Assembly (NCBI GenBank): GCA_016866375.1
Contig: VGMK01000012.1
Coordinates: 1 to 21,325, forward strand
Origin: Bacteroidota bacterium
GTDB lineage: Bacteria > Bacteroidota > Bacteroidia > Flavobacteriales_D > Crocinitomicaceae
Length of the DNA stretch: 21,325 nucleotides
Reading direction: 5' to 3'
Shown here: positions 7,476 through 15,799 of the stretch, in pieces
How positions within the stretch are numbered: the first letter of the stretch is position 1
Layout of the letters: each line of letters starts with the position of its first letter
Notes under the pieces: generated by a model
What the model was told of the DNA's origin: nothing
Seen by the model: the letters and a program-made list of their open reading frames with translations, nothing else
Database searches by the model: none
Position numbers and translations under genes: made by a program

Positions 7476-10229
7476 AAATCGTGCCGTCTCATTATCACTT
7501 AATTTGCTCAGTTCCTCAGGTGTTCCGCTGAATAATATTTCTCCACCTTTTTCGCCTCCCTCTGGTCCGATATCAATAATATAATCTGCACATTTAATGA
7601 TTTCAGTATTGTGCTCAATCACTAATATAGAGTGTCCTTTATTGATGAGTGCATTGAGCGAAATCAATAGTTTATCAATGTCAAAGAAGTGTAAACCCGT
7701 TGTAGGTTCGTCAAAAATAAAAAGCGTATGAGGGGCTTGACTTCCTTTCGATAAAAAAGAGGCCAATTTTATACGTTGCGCCTCTCCGCCAGACATAGTA
7801 CTGGAGGATTGACCCATCTTTAAATACCCAAGTCCAACGTCAACAAGAGGTTGTATTTTTTCGACTATTTTCTGTTCTAATTTATCAGGTTTTTCTTTAA
7901 AAAAAAGTAAAGCATCTTCAAGTGTAGTTTCCAATAAATCGTGGATAGATTTTCCCCTGTAGGTTACCTCGAGGGTTTCTGTTTTGTAGCGTTTTCCCTT
8001 ACAGGATTCGCAAATGAGTTGCACGTCGGCCATAAATTGCATACTCACTGTGGTAGTGCCTTCTCCCTCGCACATTTCGCACCGTCCCCCTTCCACGTTG
8101 AAACTAAAAAAACCTGGTTTGTACGCCCTGAGTTTTGAAAGAGCCTGTCGTGAGTATAGTTCGCGAATCTCATCGAAGGCCTTTACGTAGGTTACTGGAT
8201 TGCTGCGAGACGATTTTCCAATAGGATTTTGATCCACAAATTCCACCGCCTCAATACTTTTAAAATCACCTGATAGCCGAGCAAATTTTCCCGTAATATC
8301 ACCTCCTAAACCGAGCTCTCTTCGCAAGGCTGGGTATAAAATATCACGAATAAGAGTAGATTTACCGGATCCCGATACACCGGTTACACAAACTAGGGAC
8401 CTGAGAGGAATCTCCACAGAAATGTTTTTTAAATTATATTGTCTTGCCCCCTCAATCCTCAATATATCTCTAGTCGTTCTTCGTTTTTCTGGGATAGGAA
8501 TGCTATTTTGGCCGTTTAAATAGCGGCTTGTTAAATTTTGATTTTCTAACATTAACCTGTCAAAATTACCTTGAAAAACGACCTGACCGCCGTGAACACC
8601 AGCTTTCGGACCTATGTCAAGAATTTCATCCGCTGCCCTCATGATTTCTTCCTCATGCTCCACTATTAATACGGTATTTCCTTGCGCTTTTAAACGTTTT
8701 ACTACTTTGATTAAACGTTCGGTGTCTTTTGGGTGTAATCCTATTGAGGGTTCGTCTAACACATATACCGAACCTACTAAACTTGATCCTAGCGATGTGG
8801 CCAAATTGATGCGCTGTGATTCCCCTCCTGAAAGTGTGTTTGCACCTCTGTTGAGCGTCAAATACCCAAGTCCAACATCGCACAAAAAAGTAAGTCGTGA
8901 AATAATTTCAGGTAAAATTCTCTTTACAATTTGTTGTTCGTGAGAGTTCAAATGGAGCGAAGTAAAAAAATCGAGGCACTTACTGACGGGCATCAAAACT
9001 ATTTCCTGAATATTTTTTCCTTGAATTTTAACAAAGGCAGCATCACCACGAAGTCGCGTGCCTAAACACTCAGGACAGCTTGTTTTTCCTCTGTATCGAG
9101 ACAATAAAACACGGTATTGTATCTTGTAGGTTTGACTTTCTAGAAATTTAAAAAAAGGTTTAATTCCAGTGATAAAATTATTTCCCTCCCAAATCATTTG
9201 TTTTTGTTCAACCGTCAAATCACAATAGGGTCTGTGTATGGGAAAATCAAATTTTTTAGCCTGTAATATGACCTCTTGTAAATATTCTCCCATCGTTTCT
9301 CCTTTCCAAGGAGCCACAGCACCGTCATAAATACTTTTTGTTACATCTGGAATTACTAGATCTTCGTCGATGCCTAAAATCATTCCATAACCTTCGCAGG
9401 TTTTACAAGCACCGAAAGGATTATTAAATGCAAAAAAGTGTGGAGTTGGTTCTTGGAATTTCATATCGTCCAGCTCAAATCGGTTGCTGAACCATTCAAT
9501 TTTTCCCGTTTCTACATCGAGAAGACCGCAACTTCCTTTGCCCACAGAAAATGCAACTGAAATCGAGTCCGTGTAGCGACTTTTGTTGGTCTCCTCTTCA
9601 AAATTAACAACAATTCGATCGGTAACAAGGTAGATTTTTTCTTTAGGATTTATGTCGTTAATTTCCGCTATTAATTTAAACTCATTATTATAGTAAACTC
9701 TATTAAAACCTTGAATTTCAAATTGTTTTATTTTATCAATTGGATTTATTGTTGAGGCATCATCTATGGGTGATAATAACGCCAATTTTGATCCAGGTCT
9801 TGCTTTTTTAAGCCGAGATAACACGTCATCAATCGAGTGCTTTTTTACTTCATTTCCTGAAATTGGAGAATAGGTTTTTCCAATTCTAGCGAATAATAAC
9901 TTGAGGTAATCGTAAATTTCTGTGGTAGTTCCTACCGTGGACCTTGGATTGGTTGAAATTACTTTCTGTTGAATGGCGATTGATGGTGCAACGCCTTTGA
10001 TGTAATCCACATCCGGTTTATCCAATTTACCTAAAAATTGCCGTGCATAACTCGACATACTTTCAATAAACCGGCGTTGACCTTCTGCGTAAATGGTGTC
10101 AAAAGCCAAACTCGTTTTGCCAGAACCCGAAACACCGGTAAGCACTGTTATTTTGCCGTGTGCTATTTTTACATCGATGTTTTTTAGGTTGTGGACCCTA
10201 GCTCCTTTTATTTCAATGTATTTATTCAC
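7446..10229 (-). CDS. uvrA: Excinuclease ABC subunit A (UvrA)
   Basis: This is the DNA-damage recognition ATPase of nucleotide excision repair; it forms a dimer that loads UvrB. At 927 residues it is close to the usual 940 or so. It has two ABC ATPase modules. Module I has Walker A GVSGSGKTSLAF (about residues 32-43) and signature LSGGESQRINLA (about 468-480). Module II has GVSGSGKSTLI (about 614-624) and MSGGEAQRIKLA (about 810-822). Cys-x-x-Cys pairs at CKTC (about 276), CPEC (about 385), CEMC (about 717) and CESC (about 741) are the zinc modules. The start is GTG at 10229, which begins the canonical N-terminus (MNKYIEIKGARVHNLKNI). A TAATTTTG box ends four bases before it. It is apparently monocistronic, with no uvrB or uvrC nearby. 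No SOS box was recognised. Confidence 0.98.
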   Translation of the reverse strand: MNKYIEIKGARVHNLKNIDVKIAHGKITVLTGVSGSGKTSLAFDTIYAEGQRRFIESMSSYARQFLGKLDKPDVDYIKGVAPSIAIQQKVISTNPRSTVGTTTEIYDYLKLLFARIGKTYSPISGNEVKKHSIDDVLSRLKKARPGSKLALLSPIDDASTINPIDKIKQFEIQGFNRVYYNNEFKLIAEINDINPKEKIYLVTDRIVVNFEEETNKSRYTDSISVAFSVGKGSCGLLDVETGKIEWFSNRFELDDMKFQEPTPHFFAFNNPFGACKTCEGYGMILGIDEDLVIPDVTKSIYDGAVAPWKGETMGEYLQEVILQAKKFDFPIHRPYCDLTVEQKQMIWEGNNFITGIKPFFKFLESQTYKIQYRVLLSRYRGKTSCPECLGTRLRGDAAFVKIQGKNIQEIVLMPVSKCLDFFTSLHLNSHEQQIVKRILPEIISRLTFLCDVGLGYLTLNRGANTLSGGESQRINLATSLGSSLVGSVYVLDEPSIGLHPKDTERLIKVVKRLKAQGNTVLIVEHEEEIMRAADEILDIGPKAGVHGGQVVFQGNFDRLMLENQNLTSRYLNGQNSIPIPEKRRTTRDILRIEGARQYNLKNISVEIPLRSLVCVTGVSGSGKSTLIRDILYPALRRELGLGGDITGKFARLSGDFKSIEAVEFVDQNPIGKSSRSNPVTYVKAFDEIRELYSRQALSKLRAYKPGFFSFNVEGGRCEMCEGEGTTTVSMQFMADVQLICESCKGKRYKTETLEVTYRGKSIHDLLETTLEDALLFFKEKPDKLEQKIVEKIQPLVDVGLGYLKMGQSSSTMSGGEAQRIKLASFLSKGSQAPHTLFIFDEPTTGLHFFDIDKLLISLNALINKGHSILVIEHNTEIIKCADYIIDIGPEGGEKGGEILFSGTPEELSKLSDNETARFLKIKLSQRI

Positions 10230-10233
10230 CTCA

Positions 10234-10241
10234 CAAAATTA
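10234..10241 (-). promoter_or_regulatory. -7 box upstream of uvrA (TAATTTTG)
   Basis: The minus strand reads TAATTTTG, matching TAnnTTTG exactly, and ends four bases (TGAG) before the uvrA GTG. No TTG occurs at the usual 19-21 base spacing; the nearest is 26 bases upstream. If used, the mRNA would be leaderless or nearly so. Confidence 0.5.
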
Positions 10242-10313
10242 ACGTTTCATGGGTCTATCTTGTTGAGCAAGCGCTGAAATCTTCTTAAAATACTTAAATT
10301 TACTTCATAAACT

Positions 10314-11948
10314 GTGTCGCAAATGTTGAGTTCTCTATTTAGAAAAAAATCAATTGTTCAAGTTATTTCTGACGACGGAGGCCATGCTACAGGTCTTCGT
10401 AAAGTATTAAATGTTCGCGATCTTACATTTTTTGGAATTGCTGCTATAATCGGTGGCGGGACCTTTAGTGCAATCGGAAATGCGTGCGCATCAGGTGGGC
10501 CAGGGGTTGTGTTTTTATACATTATTTGTGCCGTTGCTTGCGGATTTACGGCTTTGTGTTATGCTGAATTTGCCTCCCGAGTTCCTGTTTCGGGATCGGC
10601 CTACACATATGCCTATGTCTCTTTCGGAGAATTATTTGCTTGGATCATCGGTTGGGCCCTGATAATGGAGTATTCCATCGGCAATATCTACATCGCGTTT
10701 TCATGGAGTGGATATTTCACCAATTTAGTTCCTGGAATACCTGAATGGTTGACAACTAATTATTTAGATGCAAAAGAAATGGGTAATCCCGAGGCCCTAG
10801 CTGCTTGGAACAATGCGCCTTCGATTGGTGGGCTGCGCATTATTTTTGATCTTCCAGCGGTCGTGATTAATATATTAATTACTGCGCTTGTCTTCATTGG
10901 AACTAAAGAATCCAAATATTTTAGTAATGCCATGGTTATTATTAAATTGGCTATTATCTCACTCGTTATACTTGTCGGATTTTTCTGCATCGATATGAAT
11001 AATTGGGAACCCTTCATGCCAAATGGTTTCGGAGGTGTAATGGCAGGAGTCTCTGCAGTTTTCTTCGCCTACATTGGTTTTGATGCAGTATCAACTTTAG
11101 CCGAAGAAAGTAAAAATCCACAACGAGATTTACCAAGAGGTATGATCTATTCTTTAGTAATATGCACCATAATTTACGTCATTCTTGCTTTAATTTTAAC
11201 AGGAATGGTCTCGTATCAATACCTTGGGGTCGATGATCCTTTGGCCGAAATTTTTAAAATGAGGGAAATGAAATGGATGTTATGGATTGTATCTATTGCT
11301 GCAGTCGTTGCCATGACGAGTGTATTGCTTGTGTTTCAAATGGGCCAACCCAGGATATGGATGACTATGAGCAGGGATGGTTTGATGCCTCAACGTTTTG
11401 GCAATGTTCACCCTCGATTTAAAACACCGAGTTTTGCAACAATCGTAACGGGACTTGTAGTAGGTGTGCCTTTATTTTTTACAAATGAAAAGTTCATCCT
11501 GGATTTCACAAGTATTGGAACATTATTTGCCTTTGTGCTTGTTTGTGGAGGCGTATTGGTCTTGCCAAGAAGAGAAAAGGAGGCGCATAAATTTCATTTA
11601 CCGTTTATTAACAGTAAATACATTTTTCCACTAATAATTTTTTCTGTCTTTGGATTTTTGATTTTCCAATATCCCGAGTATTTTAAAAATCAATTGAACG
11701 TAACACAAGAAAATATGGAAACAAAAATTCCCATGATCATATTTTTTGTTGTCTGTGCACTTATGACGGTGCTGTCATTTGTTAAAGAATATTCTCTAAT
11801 TCCTTTGCTCGGATTAGTATCTTGTTGTTACTTATTAACAGGAATGGCTTGGTCGAATTGGAAATGGTTTTTCGTTTGGTTACTTATTGGACTAATATTT
11901 TATTTTTGCTACGGCTACAGGAAAAGTAAATTGGCAACAAATCAATAG
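10314..11948 (+). CDS. APC-superfamily amino-acid permease (cationic amino-acid transporter-like)
   Basis: This is an integral inner-membrane amino-acid transporter of 544 residues with about 12-14 predicted membrane helices. The first helix contains the APC glycine-rich break FFGIAAIIGGGTFSAIGNA (about residues 35-53). Other conserved blocks are CYAEFASRVPVSGSAYTYAY, SFGELFAWIIGWALIMEYSI, and FFAYIGFDAVSTLAEESKNP with RDLPRGM (the helix 6-7 region). The overall pattern matches the CAT branch of APC permeases, which usually carry Arg, Lys or other amino acids; the substrate cannot be assigned here. The start is GTG 10314, but ATG 10323 is an equally good choice three codons in. An imperfect -7 box, TAAATTTA, lies at 10295-10302. 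It is divergent from uvrA (84-base gap) and convergent with gmhA, 14 bases from its 3' end. Confidence 0.92.
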   Translation: MSQMLSSLFRKKSIVQVISDDGGHATGLRKVLNVRDLTFFGIAAIIGGGTFSAIGNACASGGPGVVFLYIICAVACGFTALCYAEFASRVPVSGSAYTYAYVSFGELFAWIIGWALIMEYSIGNIYIAFSWSGYFTNLVPGIPEWLTTNYLDAKEMGNPEALAAWNNAPSIGGLRIIFDLPAVVINILITALVFIGTKESKYFSNAMVIIKLAIISLVILVGFFCIDMNNWEPFMPNGFGGVMAGVSAVFFAYIGFDAVSTLAEESKNPQRDLPRGMIYSLVICTIIYVILALILTGMVSYQYLGVDDPLAEIFKMREMKWMLWIVSIAAVVAMTSVLLVFQMGQPRIWMTMSRDGLMPQRFGNVHPRFKTPSFATIVTGLVVGVPLFFTNEKFILDFTSIGTLFAFVLVCGGVLVLPRREKEAHKFHLPFINSKYIFPLIIFSVFGFLIFQYPEYFKNQLNVTQENMETKIPMIIFFVVCALMTVLSFVKEYSLIPLLGLVSCCYLLTGMAWSNWKWFFVWLLIGLIFYFCYGYRKSKLATNQ

Positions 11949-11962
11949 CGAACGCAATACTT

Positions 11963-12541
11963 CTAAAATCCAAGATTTTTCTCAATGCCCATAATCAAGG
12001 CATGAATGATTTTAATATGAATTTCTTGGGCGCGATCAGCATATTCCGAATAGGGAGCCCTTATTTCTAAGTCTGCCAGTTGAGATAATTTTCCACCATT
12101 TTTACCGGTGAGGACAATCGTTTTCATTCCTTTTTCTTTGGCTTTCTCAACGGCATTAATAACATTTTGAGAATTTCCAGAGGTAGAAATACCGAGTAAA
12201 ACATCGCCTTCTTTTCCTATTCCTTCAACAAATCGCGAAAAAATAAACTCAAATCCGTAATCGTTTGCAACACATGTTAAATGCGAAGGATCCGAGATGG
12301 AGATGGCGGCAAGCGAAGGTCGGTCATTGCGATATCTACCGCTCAACTCCTCTGCAAAATGCATGGCGTCGCACATTGACCCGCCATTTCCACAACTGAT
12401 TATTTTGTTGCCATTAGCAATACTCTGACTCATCCAATCAATTGCTAACTCAATTTTTACAAAAGGGTTAGATTCAATGAACGATTGTAAACACTTAAGC
12501 GACTCAGAAAATTGTTTTCTACTGTTAGTTTCTTCTTTCAT
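11963..12541 (-). CDS. gmhA: Phosphoheptose isomerase (sedoheptulose-7-phosphate isomerase)
   Basis: This SIS-domain enzyme converts sedoheptulose 7-phosphate to D-glycero-D-manno-heptose 7-phosphate, the first step of ADP-/GDP-heptose synthesis for lipopolysaccharide core or other glycans. At 192 residues it equals the E. coli enzyme in length, and conserved residues keep the same numbers. Ser55 lies in the SCGNGGS phosphate loop, and His61 and Glu65 in DAMHFAEELSGRYR. The C-terminal DRAQEIHIKIIH keeps the catalytic Gln and His. LLGISTSGNSQNVI is the second sugar-phosphate loop. Residue 56, His in E. coli, is Met here. The gene is alone, without hldE or gmhB nearby, so the later heptose steps must be encoded elsewhere. 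A TAACTTTG box ends five bases before the ATG, and an HU-gene terminator separates it from the upstream gene. It is therefore a separate transcription unit. Confidence 0.94.
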   Translation of the reverse strand: MKEETNSRKQFSESLKCLQSFIESNPFVKIELAIDWMSQSIANGNKIISCGNGGSMCDAMHFAEELSGRYRNDRPSLAAISISDPSHLTCVANDYGFEFIFSRFVEGIGKEGDVLLGISTSGNSQNVINAVEKAKEKGMKTIVLTGKNGGKLSQLADLEIRAPYSEYADRAQEIHIKIIHALIMGIEKNLGF

Positions 12542-12546
12542 TTATA

Positions 12547-12554
12547 CAAAGTTA
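12547..12554 (-). promoter_or_regulatory. -7 box upstream of gmhA (TAACTTTG)
   Basis: The minus strand reads TAACTTTG, a perfect TAnnTTTG, and ends five bases (TATAA) before the gmhA ATG. No TTG occurs at normal spacing because the HU terminator hairpin occupies that region. It would give a leaderless or near-leaderless transcript. Confidence 0.5.
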
Positions 12555-12560
12555 TGAAAT

Positions 12561-12591
12561 AAAAAAAGGTTGCCGTAATCGACAACCTTTT
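12561..12591 (-). terminator. Intrinsic terminator downstream of the HU gene
   Basis: AAAAGGTTG (12564-12572) and CAACCTTTT (12583-12591) form a 9-base-pair stem. Two more C-G pairs can extend it past a mismatch, leaving a TAAT apex. On the minus strand the stem is followed by a T-rich run. It ends HU transcription about 20 bases before the gmhA start. Confidence 0.85.
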
Positions 12592-12610
12592 CAATGCATA
12601 AACTAATTGA

Positions 12611-12883
12611 TTAGTTTACGCTAGAGGAAAGCTCAGAACCAGCTTTAAATCTAACACTTTTCTTCGCAGCAATTTTAATTACAGCACCAGTTTTCGGGTT
12701 ACGACCGTTTCGTGCTTGTCTTTTAGTAATATCAAAAGATCCAAATCCAACCAAAGAAATTTTGTTGCCTTTTTTCAATGCCGCAGTTGTTGCACCTACG
12801 AATGCATCTAATGCTCTTTTCGAATCAGCTTTAGATAATCCGGAGTGCGCTGCGATTGCGTCGATTAATTCTGTTTTGTTCAT
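12611..12883 (-). CDS. hup: HU-family DNA-binding protein
   Basis: This is a small histone-like nucleoid protein that binds and bends DNA without sequence specificity, as a dimer. It has 90 residues, exactly the family norm. The N-terminal helical part (MNKTELIDAIAAHSGLSKAD) leads into the beta-arm signature VGFGSFDITKRQARNGRNP. The arm includes GRNPKTG, whose proline intercalates into DNA, and it ends IKIAAKKSVRFKAGSEL. It is monocistronic: the strong promoter lies at 12924-12955 and a hairpin terminator lies 20 bases past the stop. Unlike most genes here it has a leader of about 35-40 bases, A/T-rich and without a Shine-Dalgarno sequence. That fits efficient translation from an unstructured 5' UTR, as reported for Bacteroidetes. 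Confidence 0.97.
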   Translation of the reverse strand: MNKTELIDAIAAHSGLSKADSKRALDAFVGATTAALKKGNKISLVGFGSFDITKRQARNGRNPKTGAVIKIAAKKSVRFKAGSELSSSVN

Positions 12884-12923
12884 AATGTGTTTTTTAAATG
12901 AGTTAATAAATTTATTTATCGAA

Positions 12924-12955
12924 CAAATATATCTGAATATCTATGATTGGTTCAA
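12924..12955 (-). promoter_or_regulatory. Promoter of the HU gene
   Basis: On the minus strand, TTG (complement of 12953-12955) is followed after 21 bases by TATATTTG (complement of 12924-12931). The -7 box is a perfect TAnnTTTG. It lies 40 bases before the HU ATG, so the transcript has a real, A/T-rich leader. Confidence 0.7.
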
Positions 12956-13085
12956 GGATTGCCTAAAAAAAATCAAAATTGTTGAAAAAATGCCTACTTT
13001 GTTGATAAAACGCCCTTAATCTCTTGTCAGTAGTGGCTTTCACAAGGATAAATGGCATTTGGATACAAAGCAACCTTTTTAAGAG

Positions 13086-13113
13086 TTGGGTTGTTTTTGT
13101 TTCGTTAAATTTG
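13086..13113 (+). promoter_or_regulatory. Promoter of the carotenoid desaturase gene
   Basis: TTG at 13086-13088 is followed after 17 bases by TAAATTTG at 13106-13113, a perfect TAnnTTTG. The box ends four bases (TAAA) before the ATG at 13118, which predicts a leaderless transcript. Confidence 0.6.
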
Positions 13114-13117
13114 TAAA

Positions 13118-14584
13118 ATGAAAGTAGTAGTCATTGGATCGGGAATAGGGGGCTTAGCTACAGCACTTCGTCTAAAAAAATTGGGTCTAGAAGTTGTTGT
13201 TTTTGAGTCCAACCCTTTTCCTGGTGGCAAAATCAATTCAAAATGGTTAGGGAAATATAGATTCGACATGGGGCCGTCTGTTTTTACGGAACCTGACTTG
13301 ATGAATGAATTACTTCAATTGGCTGGCCAAGAAAATTTTCCTTTCCGACAACTTAAAGAATCTTGTCGTTATTTTTATGCCGATGGTTTTTCTGCGACAC
13401 TGCCAGTCAATCAACAAGAGCTAGTAGAGGTATTTACAGCTCAATTTGGTGAATCTGAAAAAAGTATAAGGCGTTATCTAAATCGTGTCAAAAAAAACTA
13501 CGAAGCCGTCAAGCCTGTTTTTATTGAGATAAGTTTACACCGCCCTAAACACCTATTCAATCTTAAACTTCTTTCTGCAATTCGAAGAATACCTTTCTAC
13601 GGGTTGATTCGCACTATGAACAAGCACAATGTGCATCATTTCAAAAATCCGAAGACCGTTCAATTATTTAATCGCTTTGCCACATACAACGGAAGTTCTC
13701 CGTTCAAGTCGCCTGGAATGCTAAATATTATATCACACCTCGAGTTGAACATAGGGCCTGCAATGCCCGTTGGGGGAATGGTGGAAATTACCAAACAAAC
13801 ATATGAAGCCTGCAAAAATATGGGCGTAAAATTTCATTTTTCTGAAAAGGTAAATGAAATCCGGGTTACTCAAAATCGAGTGTCAGGTGTTGCCACTGAT
13901 TTAAATACTTACGATGCGGATATTGTGGTGAGTAACATGGACGTTCACTTTACTTATGAGAGACTATTGCCAACAGTTAAAGCACCTTCTAACATATTAA
14001 ATCAGGAAAAATCTACTTCTGCACTTGTATTTTATTGGGGAGTTAAAACTAAGGTTGACAAGCTAGGTGTTCACAATATTATTTTCTCCGAAGACTATTC
14101 TGAAGAATTTGAGTGTCTTTTTACAAAAAAAACATTGACTGATGACCCCACCATTTACATACATATTACCTCCAAGGAGGAGAAGGGAGATGCCCCGCCC
14201 TATGGCGAAAATTGGTTTGTTATGGTCAATGCACCAATTGATGAAGGCCAAGATTGGGATGAAATTAGAATAAGAACAAGAAAAAATATAATTCATCAAG
14301 TGAATAAAATCCTAAAAATAAATATGGAGGATCATATTGAGGAGGAGGAATTTTCTGATCCAAGAAAAATAGAACAACAATATTTTGGAAAACAAGGCTC
14401 CATCTATGGGAATTCTAGTAACTCTTCTTTTTCTGCATTTTACAGGCATCCGAATTTTTCAAAACAATTGAAAGGGCTCTATTTTGCCGGAGTTACGGTT
14501 CATCCCGGTGGTGGTATTCCTCTGGCACTTAACAGTGCAAAAATCATTGAGCGTTGTGTTCGTGAAGATTATAAACTAGGTTGA
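13118..14584 (+). CDS. FAD-dependent carotenoid desaturase (CrtI/CrtD phytoene-desaturase family)
   Basis: This 488-residue protein is a membrane-associated flavoenzyme that introduces double bonds into carotenoids. The N-terminal dinucleotide-binding motif GSGIGGLATALRLKKLGLEV (about residues 7-26) is followed by VVFESNPFPGGK, where Glu binds the FAD ribose. The C-terminal motif YFAGVTVHPGGGIPLALNSA is the CrtI-family FAD-binding end. Family knowledge suggests CrtD (1-hydroxycarotenoid 3,4-desaturase) rather than CrtI. The pointers are GKYRFDMGPSVFTEPDLMNE, LFNRFATYNGSSPF, and the absence of the Trp-Tyr after DMGPS that I associate with CrtI. That choice is not certain. No crtB, crtY or crtZ lies nearby, so it is an orphan in this window. 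Its stop overlaps the 3' end of purK by 9 bases. Confidence 0.88.
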   Translation: MKVVVIGSGIGGLATALRLKKLGLEVVVFESNPFPGGKINSKWLGKYRFDMGPSVFTEPDLMNELLQLAGQENFPFRQLKESCRYFYADGFSATLPVNQQELVEVFTAQFGESEKSIRRYLNRVKKNYEAVKPVFIEISLHRPKHLFNLKLLSAIRRIPFYGLIRTMNKHNVHHFKNPKTVQLFNRFATYNGSSPFKSPGMLNIISHLELNIGPAMPVGGMVEITKQTYEACKNMGVKFHFSEKVNEIRVTQNRVSGVATDLNTYDADIVVSNMDVHFTYERLLPTVKAPSNILNQEKSTSALVFYWGVKTKVDKLGVHNIIFSEDYSEEFECLFTKKTLTDDPTIYIHITSKEEKGDAPPYGENWFVMVNAPIDEGQDWDEIRIRTRKNIIHQVNKILKINMEDHIEEEEFSDPRKIEQQYFGKQGSIYGNSSNSSFSAFYRHPNFSKQLKGLYFAGVTVHPGGGIPLALNSAKIIERCVREDYKLG

Positions 14585-15718
14585 AATCACACGTAATCTT
14601 TTTTTAACCTTTATTGCCAACTCCCGAACCTCGTCAATTGACTCACCAGTTATGGTAAGGTGTCCCATTTTTCTGAACGGTTTAGAGATTTTTTTGCCGT
14701 ACAAATGAGCATAAAGCCCTGGTATTTTTAAGATATCCTCCAGTCCTTCGTAATGAACCGGCCCCTCAAAACCTTTTTCACCAGTCAAGTTTAGCATGGC
14801 CCCGCACCTAATTAACGCGGTGTCACCTAAAGGTAAATTTAAAATAGCACGCAGGTGCTGTTCAAATTGACTCACCATACAACACTCTATGGTATGATGC
14901 CCTGAGTTGTGAGGTCTAGGCGCTATTTCATTGATTACTAAATTATCATCTTCCGTTAAAAAAAATTCCACTGCAAGCAAACCAACCATTCCCAATTTTT
15001 CCACCACATTTTTTGCAATTTCAGCAGATTTTATCTCAACTTCAACGCTGACATTTGCTGGCGAAAATAAAAAAGATACCAAATTCGCCTCGGAATCAAA
15101 TTCACATTCTACCAAGGGAAAAACAGAAATATCGCCATTTTCATTTCGTGCAACAATTGACGAAAGTTCCTTCTTTAAGGGGACTAAATCTTCAATGATT
15201 GACGGAGCATCAAAACTACTTTCTAACTCTTGAGCCTTTCGAATAACATTTACTCCTTTCCCATCGTAACCTCCCGTGCGAAGTTTGTGAACAAAGGGAA
15301 ATTCAATCCCCCTCGCATCCGCCAAAGAATCAATAAATTGGAATGAGGCCGTTGGTAAGGAGTGGTCTAAATAAAATTGTTTTTGAAGCCCTTTATCTTT
15401 AATAATTTCCAAAATTCCGGGTTGTGGGAATACTTTTTTACCCTCTGATTGAAGCACTTTTAGGGCCTCAATATTCACATTTTCAATTTCAACGGTTATA
15501 ACATCTTTATCGGAACCAAATGCCAATACGGTATCAAAATCATTCAAACTCCCGCATGTAAACGAGTTTGCTATTGCCGAACATGGGGCATTTGGATCCG
15601 GATCAAGACAATGAATTTGAATGTCCAGATTAATGGCGGATTGGATCATCATTCTGCCAAGCTGTCCACCTCCAAGGACGCCGACCTTAGTGTTTCCTCC
15701 GTGCCAGTGTTTTTTCAT
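14576..15718 (-). CDS. purK: 5-(carboxyamino)imidazole ribonucleotide synthase (PurK)
   Basis: This ATP-grasp enzyme carboxylates AIR to N5-CAIR with ATP and bicarbonate in de novo purine synthesis. The chosen start, ATG 15718, gives 380 residues. It opens MKKHWHGGNTKVGVLGGGQ, placing the GGGQLGRM nucleotide-fold loop near residues 15-22. The frame stays open upstream to 15820, but that stretch contains the TATATTTG box of this gene and reads through the divergent hpt promoter, so it is non-coding. Other family blocks are VITVEIENVNIEAL, the ATP-grasp RTGGYDGKG, and VNEIAPRPHNSGHHTIE, with the metal-binding Glu/Asn and substrate-binding Arg/His. The partner purE is not in the window. The gene is divergent from hpt (90-base gap), another purine gene, and convergent with the desaturase. 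Confidence 0.96.
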   Translation of the reverse strand: MKKHWHGGNTKVGVLGGGQLGRMMIQSAINLDIQIHCLDPDPNAPCSAIANSFTCGSLNDFDTVLAFGSDKDVITVEIENVNIEALKVLQSEGKKVFPQPGILEIIKDKGLQKQFYLDHSLPTASFQFIDSLADARGIEFPFVHKLRTGGYDGKGVNVIRKAQELESSFDAPSIIEDLVPLKKELSSIVARNENGDISVFPLVECEFDSEANLVSFLFSPANVSVEVEIKSAEIAKNVVEKLGMVGLLAVEFFLTEDDNLVINEIAPRPHNSGHHTIECCMVSQFEQHLRAILNLPLGDTALIRCGAMLNLTGEKGFEGPVHYEGLEDILKIPGLYAHLYGKKISKPFRKMGHLTITGESIDEVRELAIKVKKRLRVIST

Positions 15719-15722
15719 GTAA

Positions 15723-15730
15723 CAAATATA
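15723..15730 (-). promoter_or_regulatory. -7 box upstream of purK (TATATTTG)
   Basis: The minus strand reads TATATTTG, a perfect TAnnTTTG, and ends four bases (TTAC) before the purK ATG at 15718. The -33 position has only CTG at 17-base spacing. The 90-base gap is shared with the divergent hpt promoter. Confidence 0.55.
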
Positions 15731-15767
15731 CTCCAAAACTAATGTGCAGCTACTGATGCAATAGTGC

Positions 15768-15799
15768 TTTTGAATAAATTTTGGAAAATCGTATTTTTG
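15768..15799 (+). promoter_or_regulatory. Promoter of the hpt-adk-obgE operon
   Basis: TTTTG at 15768-15772 is followed after exactly 19 bases by TATTTTTG at 15792-15799, a near-ideal Bacteroidetes promoter. It ends nine bases before the hpt ATG at 15809, predicting a 5' leader of only a few bases. Confidence 0.75.

Noticed and set aside
7468..7479. ATTTTTAAAAAT palindrome at the aroK/uvrA junction as a possible bidirectional terminator.
   Set aside because: It is pure A/T with no loop or G/C stem; it would not form a terminator hairpin.
13071..13093. Inverted CAACC...GGTTG upstream of the carotenoid desaturase, possibly an operator or terminator.
   Set aside because: Only five base pairs with a 13-base loop, and no T-run in the right place; expected by chance.
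14325..14352. GGAGG-rich stretch inside the desaturase gene, resembling Shine-Dalgarno sites.
   Set aside because: It encodes a run of acidic residues in frame, no start codon with a plausible reading frame follows, and this genome barely uses such sites.
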